A DNA stretch of 15,274 bases from an uncultured Porphyromonadaceae bacterium. Lineage in GTDB: Bacteria > Bacteroidota > Bacteroidia > Bacteroidales > Muribaculaceae. Below, one piece after another: positions 5,895 to 12,436 of the stretch. Positions within the stretch are counted from its first letter, which is position 1. Each line of letters starts with the position of its first letter. The notes beneath the pieces are model-generated. The model was not told the DNA's origin and did no database searches. It saw nothing but the letters and a program-made list of their open reading frames with translations. The DNA is taken from NCBI GenBank assembly GCA_900540205.1, contig UQER01000043.1, forward strand, positions 1 through 15,274. The letters run 5' to 3'. The position numbers and the translations under genes are program-made.

Positions 5895-8705
5895 ATGAGC
5901 GACAATCTTGACAATACCCCCATTAACAGCGATGAGGCTGCTGCCGGCGAGGTGGCGGCTGAAAAACTGACGCCGGAAACTGCCGAAACCGATGCCGATG
6001 CCCTTGCGGGCGAAGTGGAGGAGGAGGCCGCGGCCGTACTTCCTCCGGCAATAGGTACGGAGGCCGCGCGCCTGCGCCTCGGCGGCATGTACCGCAGCTG
6101 GTTCCTCGATTATGCGTCGTATGTGATTCTGGAACGTGCGGTGCCGCACATCGACGATGGTCTGAAGCCCGTGCAGCGTCGCATACTGCATTCGATGAAA
6201 ACCCTCGACGACGGCCGGTTCAACAAGGTGGCCAACATCGTGGGAAACACCATGCAGTATCACCCCCACGGCGACGCTTCAATCAAGGATGCTCTCGTGC
6301 AGCTCGGACAGAAGGAGCTGCTGGTGGATACACAGGGAAACTGGGGTAACATCCTTACGGGCGACGATGCCGCCGCAGGCCGTTATATCGAGGCTCGCCT
6401 GTCGGCCTTCGCCCTTGATACGCTCTACAATGCCAAAATCACCGACTGGGTGCCGAGTTACGACGGCCGCAAGAAGGAGCCGGTGACGCTACCGGTCAAG
6501 TTCCCGCTGCTGCTGTTCCAGGGCGTGGAAGGTATTGCCGTGGGTTTGTCGTCAAAAATCCTGCCGCACAATTTCAATGAAATACTCGATGCCTGCGTGG
6601 CCTCGCTGCGCGGCGAGGAGTTCACGCTCTATCCCGACTTCCCCACCGGAGGTTTCATCGACGTGAGCCGCTACAACGACGGCGAGCGTGGCGGAGCCGT
6701 GAAGGTGCGCGCCAAAATCGAGAAAATTGACAACAAGACTCTCGCCATCACCGAAATTCCCTTCGGCAAAACCACCCGCGTGGTGATCGATTCGATACTG
6801 AAGGCGTTTGAGAAAGGGAAAATAAAGATCCGCAAGGTTGACGACAACACGGCCGGACAGGCCAACATCCTGGTGCATCTGTTGCCGGGCACGTCGTCGG
6901 ACAAGGCCATCGATGCGCTTTATGCATTCACCGACTGCGAGGTGGCCATATCGCCCAACTGCTGTGTGATTCAGGACAACAAGCCTCATTTCCTTACGGT
7001 GAGCGAGTTGCTCCGCCACAGTGCCGACCGCACCCGCACGCTTCTGAGGAGGGAACTGGAGATACAGCTCGGCGAGGTGCGCGAACAGCTCAATTTCGCA
7101 TCGCTGGAGCGCATTTTCATTGAGGAACGCATCTACAAGGACCGTGAGTTTGAGCAGGGCGAAACGCTTGAGGCGGTGTATGCCCACTTGCGCAGCCGTC
7201 TGCTCCCGTTTGTGAGTACCGATGCGGATGCCCCTGCCGGCGACAGTGCGGGGAAAAAGGTGGCGCTGGGACGCGACATAACCGACGAGGACCTGCAGCG
7301 CCTGCTTGAAATCAAGATGCGTCGCATCCTCAAATTCAATTCCGATGAGGCCGACCGCCAGATTGCCCTTTACCGTGAGCGGATCGCCGACATACTTTTC
7401 AAACTCGGTCATATCACCGAGCACACAATAGCATGGTTCGAGAGCCTGAAAGAGAAGTACGGAGCACGCTATCCGCGCCGCACCGTGATCCGCGGGTTCG
7501 ACAATATCCAGGCGCAGCAGGTGGCCGAGGCCAACGAGAAGCTTTACATCAACCGTGATGAAGGCTTCATAGGCACGGCACTGAAGAAAGATGAGTACCT
7601 GTTCAACTGCTCGCTGCTCGACGATGTGATAATTTTCTATAACGACGGCCGCTACAAGGTGGTGCGTGTGGCTGAAAAACTGTTTGTGGGGAAAAATATC
7701 CGCCACATAGGCATTTTCCGCCGCAACGACACCCGCACGGTCTACAACGTGATTTACAAGGATGGAAAGACCGGCACATTCTTCATGAAACGTTTTGCCG
7801 TGACCGGTGTGACGCGCGACCGCGAATACAACCTCACCCAGGCCACGCCCAATTCGCGCATAGCCTGGTTCTCGGCCAATCCCAACGGCGAGGCCGAGGT
7901 GGTGAAAGTCACACTCAAGCCGAAACCGCGCCTGAAGACCCTGCAGTTCGACATAGATTTCAGCGAACTTGCCATAAAGGGAAAACAGAGCCAGGGCAAC
8001 ATAGTGACCCGTAACGAGGTGCACCGCTTCTCGCTCAAGGAGAAGGGCTCATCGACACTGGGCGGCCGTCAGGTGTGGTTCGACCCCGATGTGCTGCGGC
8101 TCAACTACGACGGCAGGGGCGATTATCTCGGAGAATTCGGCGGTCACGACATGGTGCTTGTGGTGACACGCACGGGCGAGTATTATCTGACCTCGTTCGA
8201 CGCCGCCAACCATTATGACGACAACATTCTGCGCATAGAGAAGTTCCGCCGCGACCACGTGTGGACGGCCATTCTCAATGACGCAGACCAGGGCTATCCC
8301 TATATTAAGCGTTTCACATTCGAGGAGAGCACCAAGAAGCAGCGGTTCATCGGAGAGAATGCAGCTTCGGAGCTGATTCTGCTCACAGACACTCCGGGAG
8401 CGCGTTTCGAGGTGCGTTTCGGAGGCGCCGACGCTTTCCGCGAGCCGCTTGTGGTTGACAGCGCTGAGTTCATCGGCACAAAATCGTTCAAGGCCAAGGG
8501 TAAGCGCCTGACAACATTCGCCATCGACTCAATCGAGGAGATTGCGCCCAATGAAGTAGCCGCACAGGCTGAGCAGGCGGCCGATGCCGCAACCGACGAT
8601 GATGCCACCGATTCCGGCGAAAACATGACTGAGGAAGAGGGCGCGGTCGAGATGTCGGACGACGAGGTTCGCGACGAAATAAACGGTCAGCAACGGATTT
8701 TCTAA
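5895..8705 (+). CDS. parC: DNA topoisomerase IV subunit A (type IIA, GyrA/ParC family)
   Basis: Breakage-reunion subunit of a type IIA topoisomerase, 936 residues, expected to decatenate daughter chromosomes with ParE. I start at ATG 5895; an in-frame TTG at 5838 would add 19 residues. After an acidic, low-complexity N terminus (1-50) come the winged-helix core with KPVQRRILHSM (91-101), HPHGDASIKD (123-132), and catalytic Tyr164 in AAGRYIEARL. A coiled-coil/tower region with a polar linker near 440 follows, then a C-terminal beta-pinwheel-like domain. No GyrA box (QRRGGKG) is seen, which favours ParC over GyrA. The tail is strongly acidic and ends QQRIF. The position matching Ser83 of E. coli GyrA is Ala128. 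No parE lies adjacent. The next gene starts 20 bases downstream, so it may head an operon. Confidence 0.9.
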   Translation: MSDNLDNTPINSDEAAAGEVAAEKLTPETAETDADALAGEVEEEAAAVLPPAIGTEAARLRLGGMYRSWFLDYASYVILERAVPHIDDGLKPVQRRILHSMKTLDDGRFNKVANIVGNTMQYHPHGDASIKDALVQLGQKELLVDTQGNWGNILTGDDAAAGRYIEARLSAFALDTLYNAKITDWVPSYDGRKKEPVTLPVKFPLLLFQGVEGIAVGLSSKILPHNFNEILDACVASLRGEEFTLYPDFPTGGFIDVSRYNDGERGGAVKVRAKIEKIDNKTLAITEIPFGKTTRVVIDSILKAFEKGKIKIRKVDDNTAGQANILVHLLPGTSSDKAIDALYAFTDCEVAISPNCCVIQDNKPHFLTVSELLRHSADRTRTLLRRELEIQLGEVREQLNFASLERIFIEERIYKDREFEQGETLEAVYAHLRSRLLPFVSTDADAPAGDSAGKKVALGRDITDEDLQRLLEIKMRRILKFNSDEADRQIALYRERIADILFKLGHITEHTIAWFESLKEKYGARYPRRTVIRGFDNIQAQQVAEANEKLYINRDEGFIGTALKKDEYLFNCSLLDDVIIFYNDGRYKVVRVAEKLFVGKNIRHIGIFRRNDTRTVYNVIYKDGKTGTFFMKRFAVTGVTRDREYNLTQATPNSRIAWFSANPNGEAEVVKVTLKPKPRLKTLQFDIDFSELAIKGKQSQGNIVTRNEVHRFSLKEKGSSTLGGRQVWFDPDVLRLNYDGRGDYLGEFGGHDMVLVVTRTGEYYLTSFDAANHYDDNILRIEKFRRDHVWTAILNDADQGYPYIKRFTFEESTKKQRFIGENAASELILLTDTPGARFEVRFGGADAFREPLVVDSAEFIGTKSFKAKGKRLTTFAIDSIEEIAPNEVAAQAEQAADAATDDDATDSGENMTEEEGAVEMSDDEVRDEINGQQRIF

Positions 8706-8725
8706 TCTCCACACATTCTCACCCG

Positions 8726-9592
8726 ATGCAATTATTACAGCGATTTATTGCGGCTTTTGCTGCTACCGTTACGTCGTTCATCGTCCTGTCGGCCTCGGAA
8801 CACGAGGCCACGGAGGTGATCAGGCCGGTCAATTCATCCTATATGCTTGAGGCGGGTTCTTCGCACCTCGCCGACACTTATCTCTCGGGCCTGAAATATG
8901 TGGGCTGGAATGTTGCGTTCCAGTATGAACGCACCCAGGCCATGAAATTCTCGCCCGACCTTTGGCGTCAGCAACTGCTGATAGGAGTTGAGGGGAGCGG
9001 CGCCGACAATCCGGCGCGCAATTCCACGCTCTATTACGCAAATCTTTCGGCATCGTGGGGTATGTACCGCCGCTGGGAACTGCCTCACGGGCTTTCGGCC
9101 GGTGTGGGCGGGAGTGCCGGAGGAAACATAGGTGTGGTCTACAGCAACCGCAACAGTAATAATCCGGCATCAGTGAAGGCCGACATAACCGTAAATGCCG
9201 GAGGCTTCGTGGCATGGCGCACACGCCTGTGGCGCATGCCGGTGCTCCTGCGCTGGCAGACCTCCATGCCGCTTACCGGTGTGTTCTTCTCTCCCGAGTA
9301 CGACGAGCTTTATTATGAGATATATCTCGGCAACCATAGCGGCCTCGCTCACTGGGGCTGGCCCGGCAACCTGTTCCGCTGGGACAATCTGGTAACTGCC
9401 GACCTTGATTTCTCAAATACTCGTCTGCGCCTGGGTTTCCGTTCGCGTATCTATTCCACGCAGGTGAACAACCTCACCACCCGTATCTTCTCCTATGCAT
9501 TCGTCCTGGGTGTGACGGGCGACTGGATGTCGCTCTCGCCCCGCAGGGGCATGCCCGACCAAAATGCGTCGCGGGTGGTCTATGCCTACTGA
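8726..9592 (+). CDS. Exported beta-rich protein, DUF3316-like
   Basis: 288 residues. The first 24 (MQLLQRFIAAFAATVTSFIVLSAS) look like a signal peptide. The rest is rich in aromatic, Gly and alternating hydrophobic residues, with strand-like segments such as LSASWGMYRRWEL, AGVGGSAGGNIGVVYSN and LDFSNTRLRLGFRSRIYS, fitting an outer-membrane beta-barrel or periplasmic beta protein. From memory it resembles the Bacteroidetes DUF3316 family, whose function is unknown; I cannot confirm this without a profile search. It starts 20 bases after parC and is followed 59 bases later by an S41 lipoprotein, so the two envelope proteins are probably co-expressed. No catalytic motif is apparent. Confidence 0.75.
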   Translation: MQLLQRFIAAFAATVTSFIVLSASEHEATEVIRPVNSSYMLEAGSSHLADTYLSGLKYVGWNVAFQYERTQAMKFSPDLWRQQLLIGVEGSGADNPARNSTLYYANLSASWGMYRRWELPHGLSAGVGGSAGGNIGVVYSNRNSNNPASVKADITVNAGGFVAWRTRLWRMPVLLRWQTSMPLTGVFFSPEYDELYYEIYLGNHSGLAHWGWPGNLFRWDNLVTADLDFSNTRLRLGFRSRIYSTQVNNLTTRIFSYAFVLGVTGDWMSLSPRRGMPDQNASRVVYAY

Positions 9593-9651
9593 AATCAGGG
9601 TTCCCTTTGAAAGCCTTTTTCCAACCTTTTTCCCTTTCACATTATTATATA

Positions 9652-10704
9652 ATGAAAAAATACACTTGGTTACTGAATTACATAAAACCTGTAGCGTGCC
9701 TGACAGCTCTGATGTTTCTCGTGCTGGCTACGCTGACCGGTTGCCATGATATTAAAGAATACAGCGAGGACCCGCGGGCCTCGTTCGAGCAACTGTGGAC
9801 CATCCTTGACGAGCATTATTGCTTTTTTGAACAGAAAGACGTGGACTGGAACGAGGTGTATGCGCGTTATGCCCCGCAGGTGGCCGACAACATGACCGAC
9901 GAGGAGCTGTTTGAGGTGTGCTCACGCATGCTCGACGAGCTGCGCGACGGCCACACCAATCTGTCGGCGCCGTTTGCCACAAGCTACTACCGCAAATGGT
10001 GGAGCGATTACCCGCAGAACTACAGCGCACGTCTGGTGCAGCAGTATTATTTCAACTTCAACTACCGCACCACCGGCGGCATTGACTACGGCATCCTGCC
10101 GCAGAATGTGGGCTACATGCACTACGGCTCATTCAGCGCGACAATTGGGGAGGGAAACCTTGATTCCATCCTGGCCTACTGCGCGGCGGCCGACGGCCTG
10201 ATTATCGATGTGCGCGACAACGGGGGTGGTTCGATGACAAACGTGGAGACATTGGTGGCGCGTTTCATTCAGCAGCGTACGCTCGCCGGGTCCATCTGTC
10301 ACAAGACCGGACCGGGACACAACGATTTCTCAGAGCCGTACGCCTATTATTATGATCCGGCGCCATCGTATCGTGTGATGTGGGGTAAGCCGGTGGTGGT
10401 GCTGTGCAACCGCTCCACCTTCTCGGCTGCCAATAATTTCGTGTCCGTGATGAAATCGCTCCCTAATGTGCGGATTGTCGGTGCAACTACCGGCGGTGGG
10501 TCAGGTATGCCATTCTCTTCAGAACTTACAAACGGCTGGGGGGTGCGTTTTTCGGCATCGCCCGTGCGTGATCCCGAGGGCCGTCTGACTGAGTTTGGCG
10601 TGGAGCCCTCCGAAGGATGTGCAGTCGACCTTGATCCGGTGGAGGCTTTGGCCGGGCGTGACACAATGCTTGACTTCGCTGTTGCCACAGTGTTGTCGAT
10701 CTGA
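9652..10704 (+). CDS. S41-family peptidase, tricorn-core-like lipoprotein
   Basis: 350 residues from ATG 9652; an in-frame TTG at 9607 would put 15 residues ahead of an otherwise normal lipoprotein signal, so it is not used. The lipobox is LTGC with Cys31, so it should be membrane-anchored and face the periplasm or outside. Residues 40-105 form a small helical domain ending in LRDGHTNL (97-104), with a candidate catalytic His101 as in tricorn-type S41 enzymes. The core has LIIDVRDNGGGSM (183-195), then NRSTFSAANNF (253-263) with probable nucleophile Ser258, and VGATTGGGSG (276-285). The C-terminal-processing-peptidase Lys is absent at the last motif, so a Ser/His rather than Ser/Lys mechanism is likely. 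No PDZ domain is evident. It probably forms a pair with the preceding exported protein. The substrate is not inferable. Confidence 0.88.
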   Translation: MKKYTWLLNYIKPVACLTALMFLVLATLTGCHDIKEYSEDPRASFEQLWTILDEHYCFFEQKDVDWNEVYARYAPQVADNMTDEELFEVCSRMLDELRDGHTNLSAPFATSYYRKWWSDYPQNYSARLVQQYYFNFNYRTTGGIDYGILPQNVGYMHYGSFSATIGEGNLDSILAYCAAADGLIIDVRDNGGGSMTNVETLVARFIQQRTLAGSICHKTGPGHNDFSEPYAYYYDPAPSYRVMWGKPVVVLCNRSTFSAANNFVSVMKSLPNVRIVGATTGGGSGMPFSSELTNGWGVRFSASPVRDPEGRLTEFGVEPSEGCAVDLDPVEALAGRDTMLDFAVATVLSI

Positions 10705-10722
10705 TGATGTTGCGTCAAAACG

Positions 10723-10752
10723 AAATGCATAACATGAATGTTTATGCATTTT
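10723..10752 (+). terminator. Terminator-like hairpin after the S41 gene
   Basis: AT-rich hairpin: aaatgcat (10723-10730) pairs with atgcattt (10744-10751), extended by aaca/tgtt across a one-base bulge around a 4-base loop. A short T run overlaps the 3' arm. It starts 19 bases past the stop codon. The T tract is weak. Confidence 0.5.
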
Positions 10753-10980
10753 GAGCGGGATAGGCGCAAAATTCTGCCAAAAAGTTTATATGGTCTGTTT
10801 CGTATGATGGATGTTTTTGTGATTGCTACTAAAAATAGTGGGCGGTGTCAGAGTTGACATGGATCCACAATGCTGGATAAAAATGATGCGCAGCTCAGAA
10901 TCAAGAATGTGCGCTCTGTTTCTTCGTATCATACATAATGGCATTTTCGAATATTCATAGTGGCTGGATATCAGCGTCGA
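10753..10980. other. Intergenic DNA with no recognisable gene
   Basis: Between the S41 terminator-like hairpin and the left end of the RAYT unit I see no open frame of useful length, no clear promoter and only a weak 5-bp inverted repeat (gcgca 10888-10892, tgcgc 10910-10914). It does not look like the missing 5' part of the gene fragment on the other side of the unit. Confidence 0.5.
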
Positions 10981-10981
10981 A

Positions 10982-11079
10982 GGCTCGGAGAGCCGGGATT
11001 GTATCTAACCCCAGGTGATGGCCTTTAGGCTGAGCCTGGGGGGCAAGCACGCTCCAAATACTATAGGCTCGGAGAGCCG
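10982..11079 (+). repeat. Left A-B-A palindrome array of the RAYT unit
   Basis: Hairpin A is the 13-mer GGCTCGGAGAGCC (5-bp stem, GGA loop), seen at 10982-10994 and 11066-11078, both followed by G. Between them hairpin B (11009-11041) has a CCCCAGG/CCTGGGG stem enclosing a small inner GCC-TTTA-GGC hairpin. It is the inverted counterpart of 11718-11816. Confidence 0.85.
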
Positions 11080-11154
11080 ATGTTGTGTTTAAAGATTTGC
11101 AAAATTAAATCAGCCATAACGAATGCCTTTGCTTTAGTTCATGTTGTAGAGCGT

Positions 11155-11170
11155 GACAAAAATTTTTGTC
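11155..11170. promoter_or_regulatory. 16-bp perfect palindrome in the transposase leader
   Basis: gacaaaaatttttgtc, perfectly self-complementary, 43 bases before the transposase ATG. In RNA it would form an A/U-rich stem. As DNA it could be a binding site. Either would fit control of transposase expression. Confidence 0.45.
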
Positions 11171-11176
11171 TAATCT

Positions 11177-11212
11177 GGTCCAAAAATGTATATTTGAGGC
11201 AAATCTTAGACC
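11177..11212 (+). promoter_or_regulatory. Start-proximal stem-loop of the transposase mRNA
   Basis: ggtc (11177-11180) can pair with gacc (11209-11212), the last bases before ATG 11213. Inside, atttg (11192-11196) pairs with caaat (11200-11204) around AGG. This would place the ribosome-binding region in structure. The outer helix is only 4 bp, so the call is tentative. Confidence 0.35.
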
Positions 11213-11656
11213 ATGAGCAAAGTAGCAGCCATATATCATATAGTCTTTGCAACCAAACGGCGTGAGGATACCATTACTAATCAGCGTCGTGAGGATTTGT
11301 ATAGATTTATATGGCATGAAATAGAAAAACACGAGTGTCGATTAATCCGCATAGGTGGAACAGCCAACCATTTGCACATCCTTACCATGTTGCATCCATC
11401 TGTGTCGCTGAGCACATTGGTAGGTAATATAAAATCGCGCAGCAGTGGATGGATATGTAAGGATGCAGTATTTCCGGATTTTAAGGGATGGTGTGCAGAA
11501 TATTTTGCATGTACAGTCACTCCGGGGGATATGTCGGGGCTAATAGAATATATAAAATCGCAACAGGAGCATCACAAGTCATGTAGTCTTGAAGATGAGT
11601 CATGCCGTATGTACGCAGCTGCCGGGCTGAGATATAATGAAAATGAGTTGACTTGA
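11213..11656 (+). CDS. tnpA: Single-domain Y1 (HUH) transposase, RAYT/IS200-like
   Basis: 147-residue single-strand DNA transposase of the Y1 HUH family (IS200/IS605 TnpA and REP-associated tyrosine transposases). Such enzymes recognise hairpin ends in single-stranded DNA, cut with a tyrosine and need two histidines for the metal. Visible: IYHIVFATKRR (7-17), the first core strand; HUH motif HLH at 53-55 in ANHLHIL; KSRSSGWI (74-81); and nucleophile Tyr113 in IEYIKSQQEHH, a form I associate with Bacteroidetes RAYT-like proteins. Nothing essential looks broken. No tnpB or other IS gene accompanies it. Its codon use is AT-rich compared with parC or fba. The flanking inverted palindromes favour RAYT over a typical IS200 transposase. 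Its leader holds a perfect palindrome and a start-proximal stem-loop, so translation may be kept low. Confidence 0.88.
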   Translation: MSKVAAIYHIVFATKRREDTITNQRREDLYRFIWHEIEKHECRLIRIGGTANHLHILTMLHPSVSLSTLVGNIKSRSSGWICKDAVFPDFKGWCAEYFACTVTPGDMSGLIEYIKSQQEHHKSCSLEDESCRMYAAAGLRYNENELT

Positions 11657-11717
11657 AAGTGCTGTTGAGCATGTTTGCAGTGCTCGATGTTGTAATCGCT
11701 ATCCGCGAACATGATAT

Positions 11718-11816
11718 CGGCTCTCCGAGCCTCATTTGTATTATATTGTTTTCATCTCCCCAGGCTCGGCCTAAAGGCGTCGCCTGGGGTTAGCCACAAT
11801 CTCGGCTCTCCGAGCC
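11718..11816 (-). repeat. Right A-B-A palindrome array of the RAYT unit
   Basis: Inverted counterpart of the left array. Hairpin A lies at 11719-11731 and 11804-11816 (GGCTCTCCGAGCC on this strand), each preceded by C, so the 14-mer GGCTCGGAGAGCCG occurs four times exactly in the unit. Hairpin B is 11758-11789 (CCCCAGG/CCTGGGG), with inner bases changed from the left copy but the loop core CCTAAAGG kept. The spacer between B and the inner A is unrelated in sequence to the left one. Confidence 0.85.
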
Positions 11817-11819
11817 TTA

Positions 11820-12164
11820 GATGGCATAATCGAGTCTGTACCGTCGTTCAACGAATCTCAGGGGATGCCTGCCGGCAATCTCTTCGGTACGTTCAAGAAC
11901 AACGAGATTTCATTCCCTGAAAATGGTATCGTGCTCTATGAGCATGCCGATCCGGCCATGGCTGTGCGTCAGGTGAACTCAAACGGACGCTTCAAATTCA
12001 CTCTTCCCGCCTCATCGGGTATAAATTCCGTCGGTCTTGACAGCGCAGACGAAGCCGAGGCACCGGTTTATTACGACGTAACCGGCCGCGTGGTTGCACA
12101 TCCTGTGGCAGGGCAGCTTTACATCAAGCGTTGCGGTGCCAATGCCGAGAAAGTGATTTTCTGA
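11820..12164 (+). pseudogene. 3' fragment of a secreted-protein gene
   Basis: An open frame of about 114 codons runs from the edge of the RAYT unit to TGA at 12162-12164. The first ATG is 11865, which would give 99 residues with no signal peptide. The C-terminal part, APVYYDVTGRVVAHP followed by AGQLYIKRCG and EKVIF, matches the pattern of C-terminal tails on large secreted proteins of Prevotella and Muribaculaceae (YYxxxGxxVxxPxxGxYIxRxGxxxxKVxx), thought to be secretion or sorting signals. Composition is host-like, unlike the transposase. No matching 5' part is visible left of the mobile unit. I read it as the tail of a gene whose front was lost, with the RAYT unit now at the break. A short functional gene is less likely. 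Confidence 0.6.
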
Positions 12165-12202
12165 AGCGCCTCCTCTCCCTTCGGGAGAACTGAATAAAAT
12201 AC

Positions 12203-12237
12203 GAGGAGTGTCAAAATCCATGATTTTGACACTCCTC
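12203..12237. terminator. 16-bp perfect inverted repeat, likely bidirectional terminator
   Basis: gaggagtgtcaaaatc (12203-12218) pairs perfectly with 12222-12237 around the loop cat. The plus-strand side is followed by tggtttt; the minus-strand side by the more T-rich GTATTTTATT. It lies between a plus-strand gene fragment and the minus-strand aminopeptidase/carbonic-anhydrase operon, so it could stop transcripts from both. Confidence 0.6.
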
Positions 12238-12306
12238 TGGTTTTCGTTGAAGTTTTAAAATTCGCAAATGAATTTCGATGGTGCTCAGGTTCGGAATCAC
12301 CCAGGC

Positions 12307-12404
12307 GTAGGGTCGCGACCTGTCGCGACTGCAAAGCCTTGTTCAGTAGATGGTAACGTCCGTACTTGGGGCCAGGTGGCAGTCGCGACAGGTCGCGCCC
12401 CTAC
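12307..12404. repeat. REPIN-like inverted pair of GTAG-type palindromes
   Basis: Two 26-base arms face each other: 12307-12332, starting GTAGGGTCGCGACCTGTCGC, and 12379-12404, ending ACAGGTCGCGCCCCTAC. In inverted orientation they match at 25 of 26 positions. Each arm starts with GTAG, the tetranucleotide typical of REP elements, and holds two tandem GTCGCGAC-type palindromes. The 46-base centre shows no gene. Total length is 98 bp, typical of REPINs. It is not related in sequence to the palindromes flanking the transposase. Confidence 0.75.
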
Positions 12405-12436
12405 AATTTATTGAATTCAATTTTTGATGTTTTTTG

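Larger units (their letters stand above)
10981..11818 (+). mobile_element. RAYT/IS200-like unit bounded by inverted composite palindromes
   Basis: An 838-bp unit made of a 147-codon Y1 transposase gene flanked on each side by a ~98-bp palindrome array, the right array being the inverted copy of the left. Each array is hairpin A, spacer, hairpin B, spacer, hairpin A. The outermost shared bases, read inward, are AAGGCTCGGAGAGCCG, followed by an R and then GATTGT on both sides. The transposase gene is visibly AT-richer than the chromosomal genes on either side, suggesting transfer. No target duplication is seen, as expected for Y1 enzymes. Standard IS200/IS605 elements do not have large inverted terminal copies; the layout resembles a transposase flanked by REPs instead. 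Confidence 0.75.

Noticed and set aside
6552..8024. 490-codon minus-strand open frame inside parC
   Set aside because: The sense strand is unbroken topoisomerase IV with catalytic and pinwheel domains. The antisense product has no recognisable domain.
10982..11816. CRISPR-like array from repeated 14-mers
   Set aside because: Only four copies, in opposite orientations around a transposase gene, with no regular spacer length and no cas genes. They are palindrome ends of a mobile unit.
12119..12334. Minus-strand open frame across the inverted repeat and REPIN arm
   Set aside because: It runs through a perfect 16-bp hairpin and a REP palindrome and shows no protein family resemblance.
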